Source of the DNA: Marthasterias glacialis
Lineage: Eukaryota > Echinodermata > Asteroidea > Forcipulatida > Asteriidae
Direction: 5' to 3'
Assembly (NCBI GenBank): GCA_911728455.2
Contig: OU452229.1
Span: forward strand, 6,685,854 to 6,749,853
Length of the DNA: 64,000 nucleotides
Both the position numbers and the translations under genes were made by a program. Below the pieces are notes generated by a model that saw only the letters and a program-made list of their open reading frames with translations, was not told the DNA's origin and did not search any database. The first letter of the stretch is position 1. Every line of letters begins with the position of its first letter. Shown in pieces: positions 34,301 to 45,300 of the stretch.

Positions 34301-37300
34301 GTAATTCTAAATGTATAATCCAGCACATCACCTTGTTTTATGTACAAAAGAAGTGAGCTATACATTCCAGGATATTATACACTGAACAGAGAAATTGTAC
34401 GGTGCAATTTCCACAAAAGTTAAGAGTTTATATCTTTTCCATTTAAGATGCTAGGAAAACAACAGCAACAACATCAACGACGATTCCTTACCCTATACAA
34501 GAGATAATTATTCGAAGTCGCGTAGTAGCTTGTGTTTGGAAGCTTCTACATCGATTCCACGGGGGATACTTGGAAACGGTTGGTTGTTCGTTTGGGCTGT
34601 GTTTGAGAATATTGCGGGTTGAGAACGCGGTAAAAATGGTCCTGGCAATATTGCAAGTGTGCTACAAACCATTATGTGTACTATACGAAACCCTTAACGA
34701 AAACATGATGACCGTAAGGTTGGGGGAAAAAACACATTTTGGAATTATACCGGTATGCAATAATACACTATGGCAAGCAGTTTGCCTGGTTAAAAACTAG
34801 TGAAAGCCCGTACCAGTGAAATGTATTTAATTGTATTTATTCTATCACCTTTCGTAAATACTGCGATGAATATTAATTTTGCAAAAATAAAAACCAAAAC
34901 AAAACTCTGGCTCGTTTTGTTTAGTGTAGCTTTGTTTAAGATTTAGCTGTAAATAATTATACATTTGACATAAAGGTCTGTGTGTGTATGTATATTACAG
35001 AAAGTAATTTGAATATTAAGTTTATTTCGTAAAACAGCAGTCCTCCATTCACGGGGAAAAATTATCATTGGATTTATAGAGTTCTGTGGCACATTATTAT
35101 AATAACTCCCGGGTTCATCAGGCGAGGGCAACAAAATGATTTGAAAAAGTGTCAAGTTGACACAGGATACAAGATTGGAAAATAAAAATAGGGCCAGATA
35201 AAAAACAAACAACTAGAGAGCAAGAGACATGACAGGTGGGTGGTTTGGGGCTTCTTGAAGTAGAAAATCCTGCTCGTGTTATACACGATTGTGCTTTGTC
35301 TTTTATGCGACTATCACAATCTTAAAGGATCTTGTAGAACGGCTTCTGAAAATGATATTTTATCCCCAGACAGCCAAATAAGTGAGGTTAATCATCACTT
35401 ATACAAATATTGACTGATTTGAGTGCTATGGTAAATAAGGTGATCCCGGGCGCGTTTCATTCTAGAACGCTCCGGGGACCGTCGAAGGAGGTGTAGTTCT
35501 AACCATTGCATGAGTAAAAATAGTCAATATTTGTTTTATAACACCCCATACACATATTGTGCCTAGACGTATATAGGTACCAAGAAACTGCTGTTGCTAT
35601 GGGATTAGTACATTGGTTGCTATGGGATAGTACATAGGTTAAGCGTGTCGCGTTTGCGACAAAAATAAGACATGTCTAAAAATACATCAGGTAAAAATAA
35701 GACATATCATGTGACGCGCTTTTAACCAATCAAAAGGCAGAATCTTTGTAAGGGGCATTATATACATTACAATACAACACATTGTTCGAAGAAGTCTTGA
35801 TGCCCGAAAACACTTAGAATTTCAGGGTCGTCTGTTGTGCCCGCGAAAGCCATTAATGAAAACGTTGATGTCGTCACCACCGACTCCGTGAAACGTGTTC
35901 CCAGAATTCAAAACCACGATATGGTCAGGTCAGGGTGTGGGTGTAGGGGTGGGGGTGTGTCTTGTATACATGTACTACCCAATAAAGATCCACAACAGGG
36001 ACTGAGGATGCCGGAAGAATGTCCCACAGTTTCCCAAAATCGAAATCGGACCTTCTTTGCGAGGAAGGACAGGGGAAGAGCACTCCACGGAACGGGAAAT
36101 GCGGGGGAAATTCATAACATAACTTGAAGAAGAAAAAAGCGATGCAAGAAGTCCAAAGTTATTTTCTTGTTTAAACATCAACATTTAAAAAAGAAGTAAT
36201 TTTCATAATTAATTATGTTATACAGGAAAAAGGCATGCTATATTTTAGTTTCCAGAAAATTGTAAATTATGACACAAAATGAAAGAAGAACATGGAACAA
36301 TTTATGAAGGAGTCCAGTTACTCTGTCCCGTTTATTAACACTGATGCCTTTCATTTTCAAGACTTCTTCTTTAACTAAACATTCCCACACTTGCAATAAC
36401 ACAAACGTTTTATACACAAAATATATTTCTGAAAGCCTATACATTTTTAAGTCTTATATGTGAACAATAATCACTCATTTATAAAATATATACTTTTGTG
36501 TAAACAGTTTTTGTTTTTTTGTTATATAATAAAATACCAGCTGATTTACATTATTTATACTTTGAATGGACAGGTGGATTTTACAATTAAAATAAAAAAC
36601 CAAACTGGCATTGAATAGGATTGTAAAATGAATTGTTGCAGCTTTTGTGAATGGTGTCGTTGGGAAAAATCAATTAATATTGTCTTGTATGGTCACGGTA
36701 ACTTCAATCAGAATGTTGACAGATGGCACGGAGGACATCAGAAGGCAACTTAAATATGGGCCTTCTCCTAATTCGTTGTGTCTATACGAAAGCCGAACTA
36801 ATGCATGTGGTTGGAAGAACTGACATCTGAATGTTAACTTAACCATTTCCACATGATCGCCCACACTTTGACCCCTCAACCCCGCGAGTCATCATTTGCC
36901 ATAGACCGTTGTCTGATCTAACCAGCCCTTAAACTGTCAATTGGACGTCCTTTTGGGAGGGATTTTTGTTGACGGCCGACCGGCCGTTCAGCAGGACGGC
37001 TGCAGGCCAAATTAATGCGACAAAATTGTCCAACTCGGACCAATTTGAATTAGTTTACCAATATTAAGAAGAACCCACAGGACCTTCGGATCTATCAAAG
37101 ATGGGCTGGGTGGGAGTTACAGGTGAAATGTGGACGGCCGCTTTTTTTTCACGTTTGACGAGACCATGGCTATCTTGCCTCTCTGGATGGAACCGCCATG
37201 TTTTATGTCTAGTTCCCAGTATCCGTATTAACATTATAAGCACTGATTGTCATGCAGTAAAATTGGGCCACACATCATATTTCTCTTTAAATTTCATTTT

Positions 37301-37937
37301 CGTTTTAGCTCCATAAATTATCAAGAGGAAAAATATGTTCCATATATTTCTATAAAACAGACTCGGAATTATTTAGGCAAATAAACCTCGCATATATATA
37401 AACAATAACAAAACTGTATACTCGCAGTTCCTCTTCACTTTTAAAAATGTGTCAAATTTACCAAATAAATTACTTTTTAAATTCTTTTCAATGAAAAAAT
37501 TGGATGAATACATTATCTGCATAAAAAAGTATCCCACATCTTAGGATACTACACAATCTGGTGGTTTCATGATTTTAAAACAGTTCAAGGACTTCATATT
37601 ATATTACTGAATACATAAAAAACACAAATCCACTGGAATAAAGGTACACACAATAGACCGTATAAATCGAGCTATGACGGTAAAAAGTCAAAGGCAATCT
37701 TGATTATACTAAAAATACAAATCGGCTGGAAGCTTTCGGATTATCTGAACAAAAGGAATCGATTCCTTTTTAAACAGCAGCGACTACGATTTAAAATAAA
37801 AGCAAAAGTGAAACAATGATTGTTCAAAAACAAGAAACACAATCAAAGCATAGTATTAAAGGAACACTTTTAAAGGAATGTTGTAAGATCTAAGGGGCCT
37901 TCCGCAAATACTAGTCATTCCAAACCCTTTGAAATAC

Positions 37938-38000
37938 AATTAATTAATTATTTAATTAATTATTTTTTTTTTTTTTTTTTTTTTTTTTGGGGGGGGGGGC
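37938..38000. repeat. AATT repeats with poly-T/poly-G run
   Basis: ATTAATTA-type units, then about 26 T and about 12 G. The end of a retroposed sequence or slipped replication could produce it. It is a likely assembly weak point. Confidence 0.75.
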
Positions 38001-39413
38001 TTTTTCAGTATTATTTCTGGCTCTTGTCTGCTGTTGTTGTTGCTATTTGTTTTTTTGCAAAGTTAATGGTACAGCAAGAGTGAATGTACTTTCGCTAGTG
38101 AAAGAAAAACACATTAACCGAGTTGGTTGTACTATGGAGGCCTCCAAGTTATTTTAAATGTAATTATTCAATGGGTCGGCGAAGATCATCCCGAGAAACT
38201 TTCCCGGTGGAAAAATGTCGTCGCTGTTGGCAACAAGTAAGGTTTGGATAAACTTGAAAAGACCAAGAGAAAAAAAACTAAATCATTCACGTTTTAACTC
38301 ATTCCCATCCTGTATATTTTCAATAAACACATCATCCACTAGCCTGTGAAGATTTCATCAAATTAGGTTTGTCCTATTTTCGAGGAAATATAAATCAAGA
38401 ATGATTTATGTTTTTATCACGGATTCTAAATGCACATTTAATCGTGTTTATTTTGGTTTGGGCAGTAAAAAAATAAATAAATAAATAAATAAAAATAATA
38501 AAACAATTCGAGTGTTAGTGGATAATTTTCCTGCAACAGACCTTTCTGAAATAATTTCACGAGTCCCCCTCCACACCCCATTGTTTTTACCTATAGTGTA
38601 TCATACATGTACCATGCATAGCGATGAGGTTTTGAGGTTTTCTTTGTCTTAAACCAAAACCCTCCAAACCAGTCAAATATTCCATCCCAACAAATGAAGA
38701 CGATGTGACAAATAAAAAAGAACATTCCCCCCTCTTTTTTCAATACTTTTTTTTCAACAACAAAATAACTCAATCCCGCATTTCCATTTTACAATCCCCA
38801 CATCTCTCAATTTTTTACTTATGCGATATACGTATATCGCCCCTTGAAAAAAAACAAACGACACCTTTTTCTGGACAGTAATTTCCGTGTTGAATACAAC
38901 ATGGATACCAGTATGTGCAGTGAAAAGCTGCTGCCGTGTCTCTGGCCATAGATAGCTCCATGGTTATAGGGATATAAGGTGAACGCTACCATTGCAGAGG
39001 CTTCCTGTCGCAGGAAATGACCGTAGGATATCACATTTAAAGGACTGTAACAACAGAGGTCAATTGTACAGAACTTGCCCTCATTACCAAGCAGATGCTG
39101 AACTGGTAATTGTCGAATGAATAGTTGTATAAGGTTTCAAACAGAAAGCTGGATGATTAAAAAGTTCAACCCAGCACCGATCCTCCAGATATACTTCCGT
39201 CTGAAATACTGTCAAAGCCGAGAATGCAGCATTTGAGGACGGCCAAAATTGTTGTTGCTCATTTTGATCTCCACAACTGCGATAAACCCACTATGAAAAT
39301 GCACACAGCTCTGACTAAACAAAAAACATTTCTACGTTCCTTTCAAACTGGACGAATTTCCCATGAAATTTCCAGGAAAAGATAATTGACCTTTTCACAC
39401 CTGAATAGACCGA

Positions 39414-39870
39414 TCCATTAAGCCCTGCCTACAACTGTATTGACCAATCACAGCCTTGACAACCCCATTGAAAGTCCGACAAAAGTCTGACACGTTAAAA
39501 TCCCATTATAGAAAAGTGAACAAACCGCCGCCATTGTTCTGACACACAACAGCACACACAACTGTACCAACTTTTGTTTTAATCTTTTTCATATTTGTGG
39601 CGGTGCAAATCCAACAGCAGTGGACCCTGTACAGTCGTGTAAAAATGGTTTAACAATGTTCCTGTCTGCATTGTTCTTTGGACTGAAGGCACTGCTCAAA
39701 AGGCCACCAAAGTAAATCCAAACCATTCACGAAAACTATATACGTGTGTGTATCCGATACGTGTGTGTGGCCGCAACCGAACCTCCACTGCGACCGTCGC
39801 AAGAAAGTCACACCATGTGCTGTTGCTAGGCAGTTGCTAAGACAGGCGGGGCTTAATGGATCGGTCTATT
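39414..39870. mobile_element. MITE-like element, family 4 (copy 2)
   Basis: Left AATAGACCGATCCATTAAGC, right GGGGCTTAATGGATCGGTCT. Interior shares AAAGTCCGACAAAAGTCTGA. Longer than the other copies (about 457 bp), with unrelated sequence in the right half. Between the two genes. Confidence 0.75.
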
Positions 39871-40397
39871 GCTGACCCTGGCAAACTTAGCCAAAAAATA
39901 GCCATTTAACGGGAAACAGCTACCACTGCTTAGGAGTAGGGTTAAGCGAGATAACCCCGGGGTGACATGCCGAGTGTGAATTCTTCCCAAGAAAATTACA
40001 TCAAGTGTCAAATAAAGATGGGGTTAAAAACTCCACAGAAACTTCCTGTGGTTTTATTACATCCTTGAAATTTGCCCTGTAATGTGAAAAGAGCTTTAAT
40101 CGTTTTCACAAAACGGGGATTACCCATTAATTTGTTGACTGTATTGCGTGTTTAATGAATTTCCTTTTCCAATACCAATGATGTTACATTTGTATTCCTT
40201 ATAGGGATAGCAAGGTCTGGAATTCTATCTTTGATAGGGCGATGCCATTTTCACTTAGCATTGGGCGTTTCTGTTGGGAAAACTTAAGGTCTGTGGGAAA
40301 CTCATGAAGGGGCACTGAAGGGGCAATAGAGGCCAGGGCCTCCGGGTAATTCTAGGCCAGGATTAATGATATCTGTTTACAGAGCCGGTGTACATGG

Positions 40398-40690
40398 CGT
40401 ATCGTGGCCGAGCGATCGAGCGCACTGGACTCAAGCTCTGGCATCTCTTACCAGCAGAGTGTGGGACTGTGGGTTCGAGTCCCTGTCGTGACACTCTCGT
40501 CCTTAAGCAAGACATTTAACCATTATTGCTTCGTCCTTCGAATGGGGACGTAAAGCCGTAAGTTGTGTAATGCACGTAAAAGCACCCAGTGCACATGTCG
40601 CAAAGAGAAGGGGTTTGTCCCTGGTCTAATCAGCTGCAGATTGCGCCACATCAACTTCTAAACCATTACATGGTGGTATGTAAATAAATT
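40398..40690 (+). mobile_element. tRNA-Leu-derived SINE
   Basis: Head ATCGTGGCCGAGCGATCGAG ... GGACTCAAGCTCTGG ... GGGTTCGAGTCCCTGTCGTG, body TTAAGCAAGACATTTAACCA, end GCAGATTGCGCCACATC. Lies between the two genes. Confidence 0.7.
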
Positions 40691-41104
40691 GGTCTTATAT
40701 TTCGAACATAGCTCAACATAACTTCAAGAAATAAACATACTGAGTGCATTGATACACCCTCAGGTGTGATCAAGCGCTACATAAGAACTGCGTATTATTA
40801 TACGTTTGTCAAGCAGACACTTAACTAAATGTTTATGCAATATTTAAACCTAGAGGATTTCAAGGAAAATACTTCAACTTTTCACCTTCCCTTCGATTTT
40901 TGATATGACTAAACATAAATATCTATAGCTCTAACAAACAACTTAAGAGCATCTTAACACCAGCTTAAATATGACAGTGACTATGTCATCCGTATTCAGC
41001 AGAATTTGCGAGCAAAATGATGATTATTACTGCCTCAATAAAGGTAAACCTGTGACCTTTGTTGAAACCCATTTGAAGGATAGTACAGTATGTTGGTCGG
41101 TTAG

Positions 41105-42325
41105 TTGGTACTACTGTGGGCACAGTAGCAGATATGTGGATCAAAGCAACCCCGCACCCTCCTCCTCCCCCTCATTCACAACTACAAGTATGAGAGAACG
41201 GTGGTTGAACCCAGTAAGGAAATAATACCATGGGTATCATAGGTAGGGGATGTGTAAATCCAAGTGAGAATCATCCAGGTGCAAAATGAGCCCTCCGGAC
41301 TGCAGATGGGCCGTTCAAAGCCCCCCCCCCCCTCAAATCAACAAGTATGAGAGAATGAAAGGGGTGCAGGGTGAACCCAATGAGGGTGCTGGAGTACTGG
41401 GTATTACCATGGGTATCATATGTGCCCTTCAATGCCCCCTTCTCACACCTATTGAGAGATTGACGAGGGAGACGAATGAACCCATTGGGGGTAATGGAAT
41501 AGTGGGTATTACAATAGGGGTTTCACTGGTAGGAGATGTGTCGTTCAAAGCCCCTGCAACGCCTTCTCAGTTCTCACACTTATTGAGAGATTGATGGGGG
41601 TGCAGAATGAACCCACTGAGGGTAATGGAATAGTGGGTATTACCGTAGGGGCATCATAGGTAGGAGATGTGTCGTTCAAAGCCCCCGCAACCCCTTCTCA
41701 GTTCTCACACTTATTGAGAGATTGATGGGGATGCAGAATGAACCCACTGGGGTAATGGAATAGTGGGTATTACCGTAGGGGCATCATAGGTAGGAGATGT
41801 GTCGTTCAAAGCCCCTGCAACGCCTTCTCAGTTCTCACACTTATTGAGAGATTGATGGGGGTGCAGAATGAACCCACTGAGGGTAATGGAATAGTGGGTA
41901 TTACCGTAGGGGCATCATAGGTAGGAGATGTGTCGTTCAAAGCCCCTGCAACGCCTTCTCAGTTCCCACACCTACTGAGAGATTGATGGGGGTGCAGAAT
42001 GAACCCATTGGGGGTAATGGAATAGTGGGTATTACCGTAGGGGCATCACAGGTAGGAGATGTGTCGTTCAAAGCCCCTGCAACGCCTTCTCAGTTCTCAC
42101 ACCTATTGAGAGATTGATTGGGGTGCAGAATGAACCCATTGGGGGTAATGGAATAGTGGGTATTACCGTAGGGGCATCACAGGTAGGAGATGTGTCGTTC
42201 AAAGCCCCCGCAACCCCTTCTCAGTTCTCACACTTATTGAGAGATTGACGAGGGAGCAGAATGAACCCACTAGTGGGTACTACAGGTATCATAGGTAGCA
42301 GATATGTCGCTCAAAGCCCCCTGAT
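41105..42325. repeat. 131-bp tandem array copying the end of SNCAIP exon 12
   Basis: The landmark TCGTTCAAAGCCCC recurs at 41541, 41672, 41802, 41933, 42064 and 42195 (spacing 130-131) and, as TCGCTCAAAGCCCC, at 42307 within the last coding exon. Older, diverged units of about 113-117 bp extend left to about 41105. On the minus strand each unit keeps the reading GGFERHISYL followed by a stop, against GGFERHICYL in the gene. The array therefore grew from the gene's last codons and sits in the 3' UTR or just downstream. Confidence 0.85.
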
Positions 42326-42385
42326 GATGAAAGCTGAAGGAGCTGATTGTCATCTTGGTCCTCATCATCCTCTGACATCTCATAC
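42289..42385 (-). CDS. SNCAIP: SNCAIP coding exon 12: acidic C-terminus and stop
   Basis: The acceptor is TATTTTCAG before 42385. It encodes YEMSEDDEDQDDNQLLQLSS, then SGGFERHICYL and TGA at 42291-42289. Phase 2 in. The last ten codons and the stop are copied in the adjoining 131-bp tandem repeat, so the true end of the gene could be confused in short-read assemblies. Vertebrate synphilin-1 does not obviously share this acidic end. Confidence 0.78.
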
Positions 42386-45300
42386 CTGAAAATAAATACG
42401 CAAAGGTAAATATTCCCATCAAGTTTCGTAACGTACACCAAGTTGAGAACCGACATACAAGAATAGAGAAAAAAAGAGAACAAATATTTACAAAGCCGAT
42501 GTTTATCAGGAACTGCTTTATATAACAACTCTGTAAGCGTTGTGTTGCCACAAACCTTACTAGATTAGAATCGAGGGCATTACTGTGTTTGATTTTCTTA
42601 CCATAATTTGTACTGCAATGCGTCTATGTCGCCATTTACATGACTCTCTTTGTTCCCGTTAAACTCCTGGCTGAGAACGTCAGTCTGGAAACAAATTATC
42701 AACGTACAATTACTTGACGGAATAATCATCGTGAATTTGTTAAAATTTTATAGACCCTTTACACACACAATGCTTGATAAAAATCAGAGACCTAACTTGC
42801 ATACTGATCACAAGCATATGTTACACACCGGTAGAAAAAATGCGACGCGAACTTATTTATGAAACCGGTAGAAGCCAGATTTCAAGCAAATTCAAACTGT
42901 ATGAGCAACCATCTCTGCAACCGATAATCTGTGGAAGTGTATCTTCATTATTTGTTGGCTTTTGTAGCCCCAAAACTGATGCAAACATTTTGTGTTTGCG
43001 CAAGACTCCTTTGACGAACCCAAGTATGATGCTCAACAGCCAAAATTCTGTGTTTGGAGAAAGTTGCAGTTGAAGCTGAACTATTTTTCAAACTGCTGTT
43101 TCGGAGACTTACTATTTTTCCCCCATTTTATTAATACCAAAATAAAGCTAACTTCTTCATCTGTACAGAACTGTCAATTCTGCAACTAATTTGATGAGTT
43201 ATTATGAAAAGAGAAAGTGCCCAATGATATTCTTACCAGGCCATCGGGATATTTCAGGTTTTCATGCTCAGGCTGTGGCACCATTTGCCCCATTTTGCTG
43301 CTCTCCCCCTCATGATCTCCCTCATCACTACTGTAGCTGAACAGACGGAAATTTCTCCGATGCAAGGTGGGCTTATCGTCTCGATCAGTTGGCTCACAAA
43401 GTTTCTTAGACGGGGGAATTTTCAAGTTTTGACAATCGTTGTCAGTTTTTATTTCCTGCGTTTTTTTCTCTGATCGATTCTTATGTGTGTTTGCATAGTT
43501 TTTGTCACCACTTTTGACGTCGGTGTCTTTCTTCTGACTCTTTGAATCCTCAGAGGTGGATTTCAGTAAATCTGGTGCCTCGTAGATCGGAGACAGATCT
43601 CGCCTCTGAGAGGGATGAGGTTTCCCAGCAACAGGGTTTGCCGCAGGCGTGGTCGGTTTATCCTCAACATCGTCCAAAGCAAACTTGATATGTTTCTCTT
43701 GGGTTTTCTTTGAACCATCGGCAGTTTTCCTGCAGAGAATTCCGCCCCTCACTGGTTGTCTGTTTGGACGAGGAGACTCATCTGTCTCGCTCTCAGACCA
43801 AGGCAGGTCAGAGGATATGCTACTCAGGCTGGAGTTGGAATTGAGGCGGTGGTGAGATGTTGAGAGATCACGCACGCTTCCTGTGCTGCCAGGCGGCACC
43901 AGCACCAACTCCTCTCCATTGCTGATCTTGACAATGACTTGCCCTGCTTCAGGCTCTCCAAACTGGTTAGTCCGTTGCACCTTCCTCATGAAGTCTGGCA
44001 TGGCATGATTCTCCCTGTGCTTCTGAGGTGCAAAGTGCTGCTGAGTGGACTCTAAACCTTTCGGTAGCTTATCAAACGTTGGAAGAAAATAAGCTTCAGG
44101 CATTGTTGGCATTTCAAGTTTCTCTGCGGGAGAAGGGTTAGTTCTTGTCACAGAAGATTTCTCATCGACATGATCAAGGGAAATTTTCCTCTCATCTGCA
44201 CTTCTGTGAGGGTCTGCCATTTTCCTCTTGGAAGTGTCATCCCTACTGATGGCAGACTCTGAGCTGTTTGAGCTTCTTAAATGTCTGGAACAAGACTCCT
44301 GGTATGATGGAGGTGGGGTTGAGTTCCTGCCTCTATCTTCCACAGAGGATTTGACGTAGCCTTTGCTTTTGTGACTTTCAAGAGTCTCAAGCTCAGTTTC
44401 CTGGAGGTTTATCTCAGCCTGGACATGGAGAATGTTTGTTTTAGACTGCTGACCAGGTCCAACTTCTTCAGAATACAATTTGCTTTTTTGATCAGCCGTT
44501 GAAACATGAGTCAACTTGTGATCTTCAGAACTTCTTGACAAAACAGGTGGGTTTGATTCATAGCCTTTAACATTATTTAACAGAGTTGTTTTACTGATTG
44601 CAATGCCTGCCTTGGGAATCATTTCTTCATGTTCCACAGGCCCCTTTTGGGAGAGTTCCTCGTTCCATGACACCCTTCGTTTCTTGGCTGAGAGCCCTGG
44701 GGAGGACTGTACCATTCCAGCCATTAGGGATGATGATGACGATGAACTAAGGGAGGAGGCATAGCTGCTGCTCAGGCTGAGAGTATCTAGGTTGTCAGAT
44801 GCAAGGCTTGGGCTCACATGGTGGAGAGTGGATATCTGATGATTCACCTCACTAAGACGAGTCCTGGAAAACAAATAAACAAAAAATAAATAACTGTTTA
44901 ACTTCCAACATTTTTAATATAGATAGAAGTGAAAAAACAAACCCCCAAACCACCTGAAAATGGTAAATCACTAGTAATATTATCCAAAAAAAAAAAAAAA
45001 AAAAAAAAAATCATGAAAATAACAAAACATGAAATAGAAAACACCTTTTGCTAAAAAATACAAAATGAACAGAACAATATTTCAATAGATGCTAAAGGTA
45101 CAAAGAATACTAAATTTGCATCAGGTATACAGAATATTGTTACCGTTTTATCCATTCACCGATGTGTGTCAAGCACTGTAGACACTAATCCCAGCCGCTC
45201 CTTCATGGGCGTTTACACCACCGCAGCTATGACCGCTGCATACTGCGTGTCGACGCACATGCACTATGTATCCTCCATGCTGATTGGTGCATGTGGCAGC

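Larger units (their letters stand above)
31818..42288. other. Convergent intergenic region between the two genes
   Basis: About 10.5 kb between the stop codons, including both 3' UTRs, whose ends are not marked by a convincing polyadenylation site. Elements seen: family 1 MITE (32055), SINE (33995), poly-T/poly-G run (37938-38000), AAAT run (38469), family 4 MITE (39414), SINE (40398) and the 131-bp tandem array (41105-42325). Open frames here are short and unconvincing. Confidence 0.6.

Noticed and set aside
43186..43236. Reading through the end of SNCAIP exon 10 to the stop at 43186
   Set aside because: A strong GTAAGA donor at 43236 and two further in-phase exons with strong splice signals give a better ending, though a retained-intron isoform is possible.
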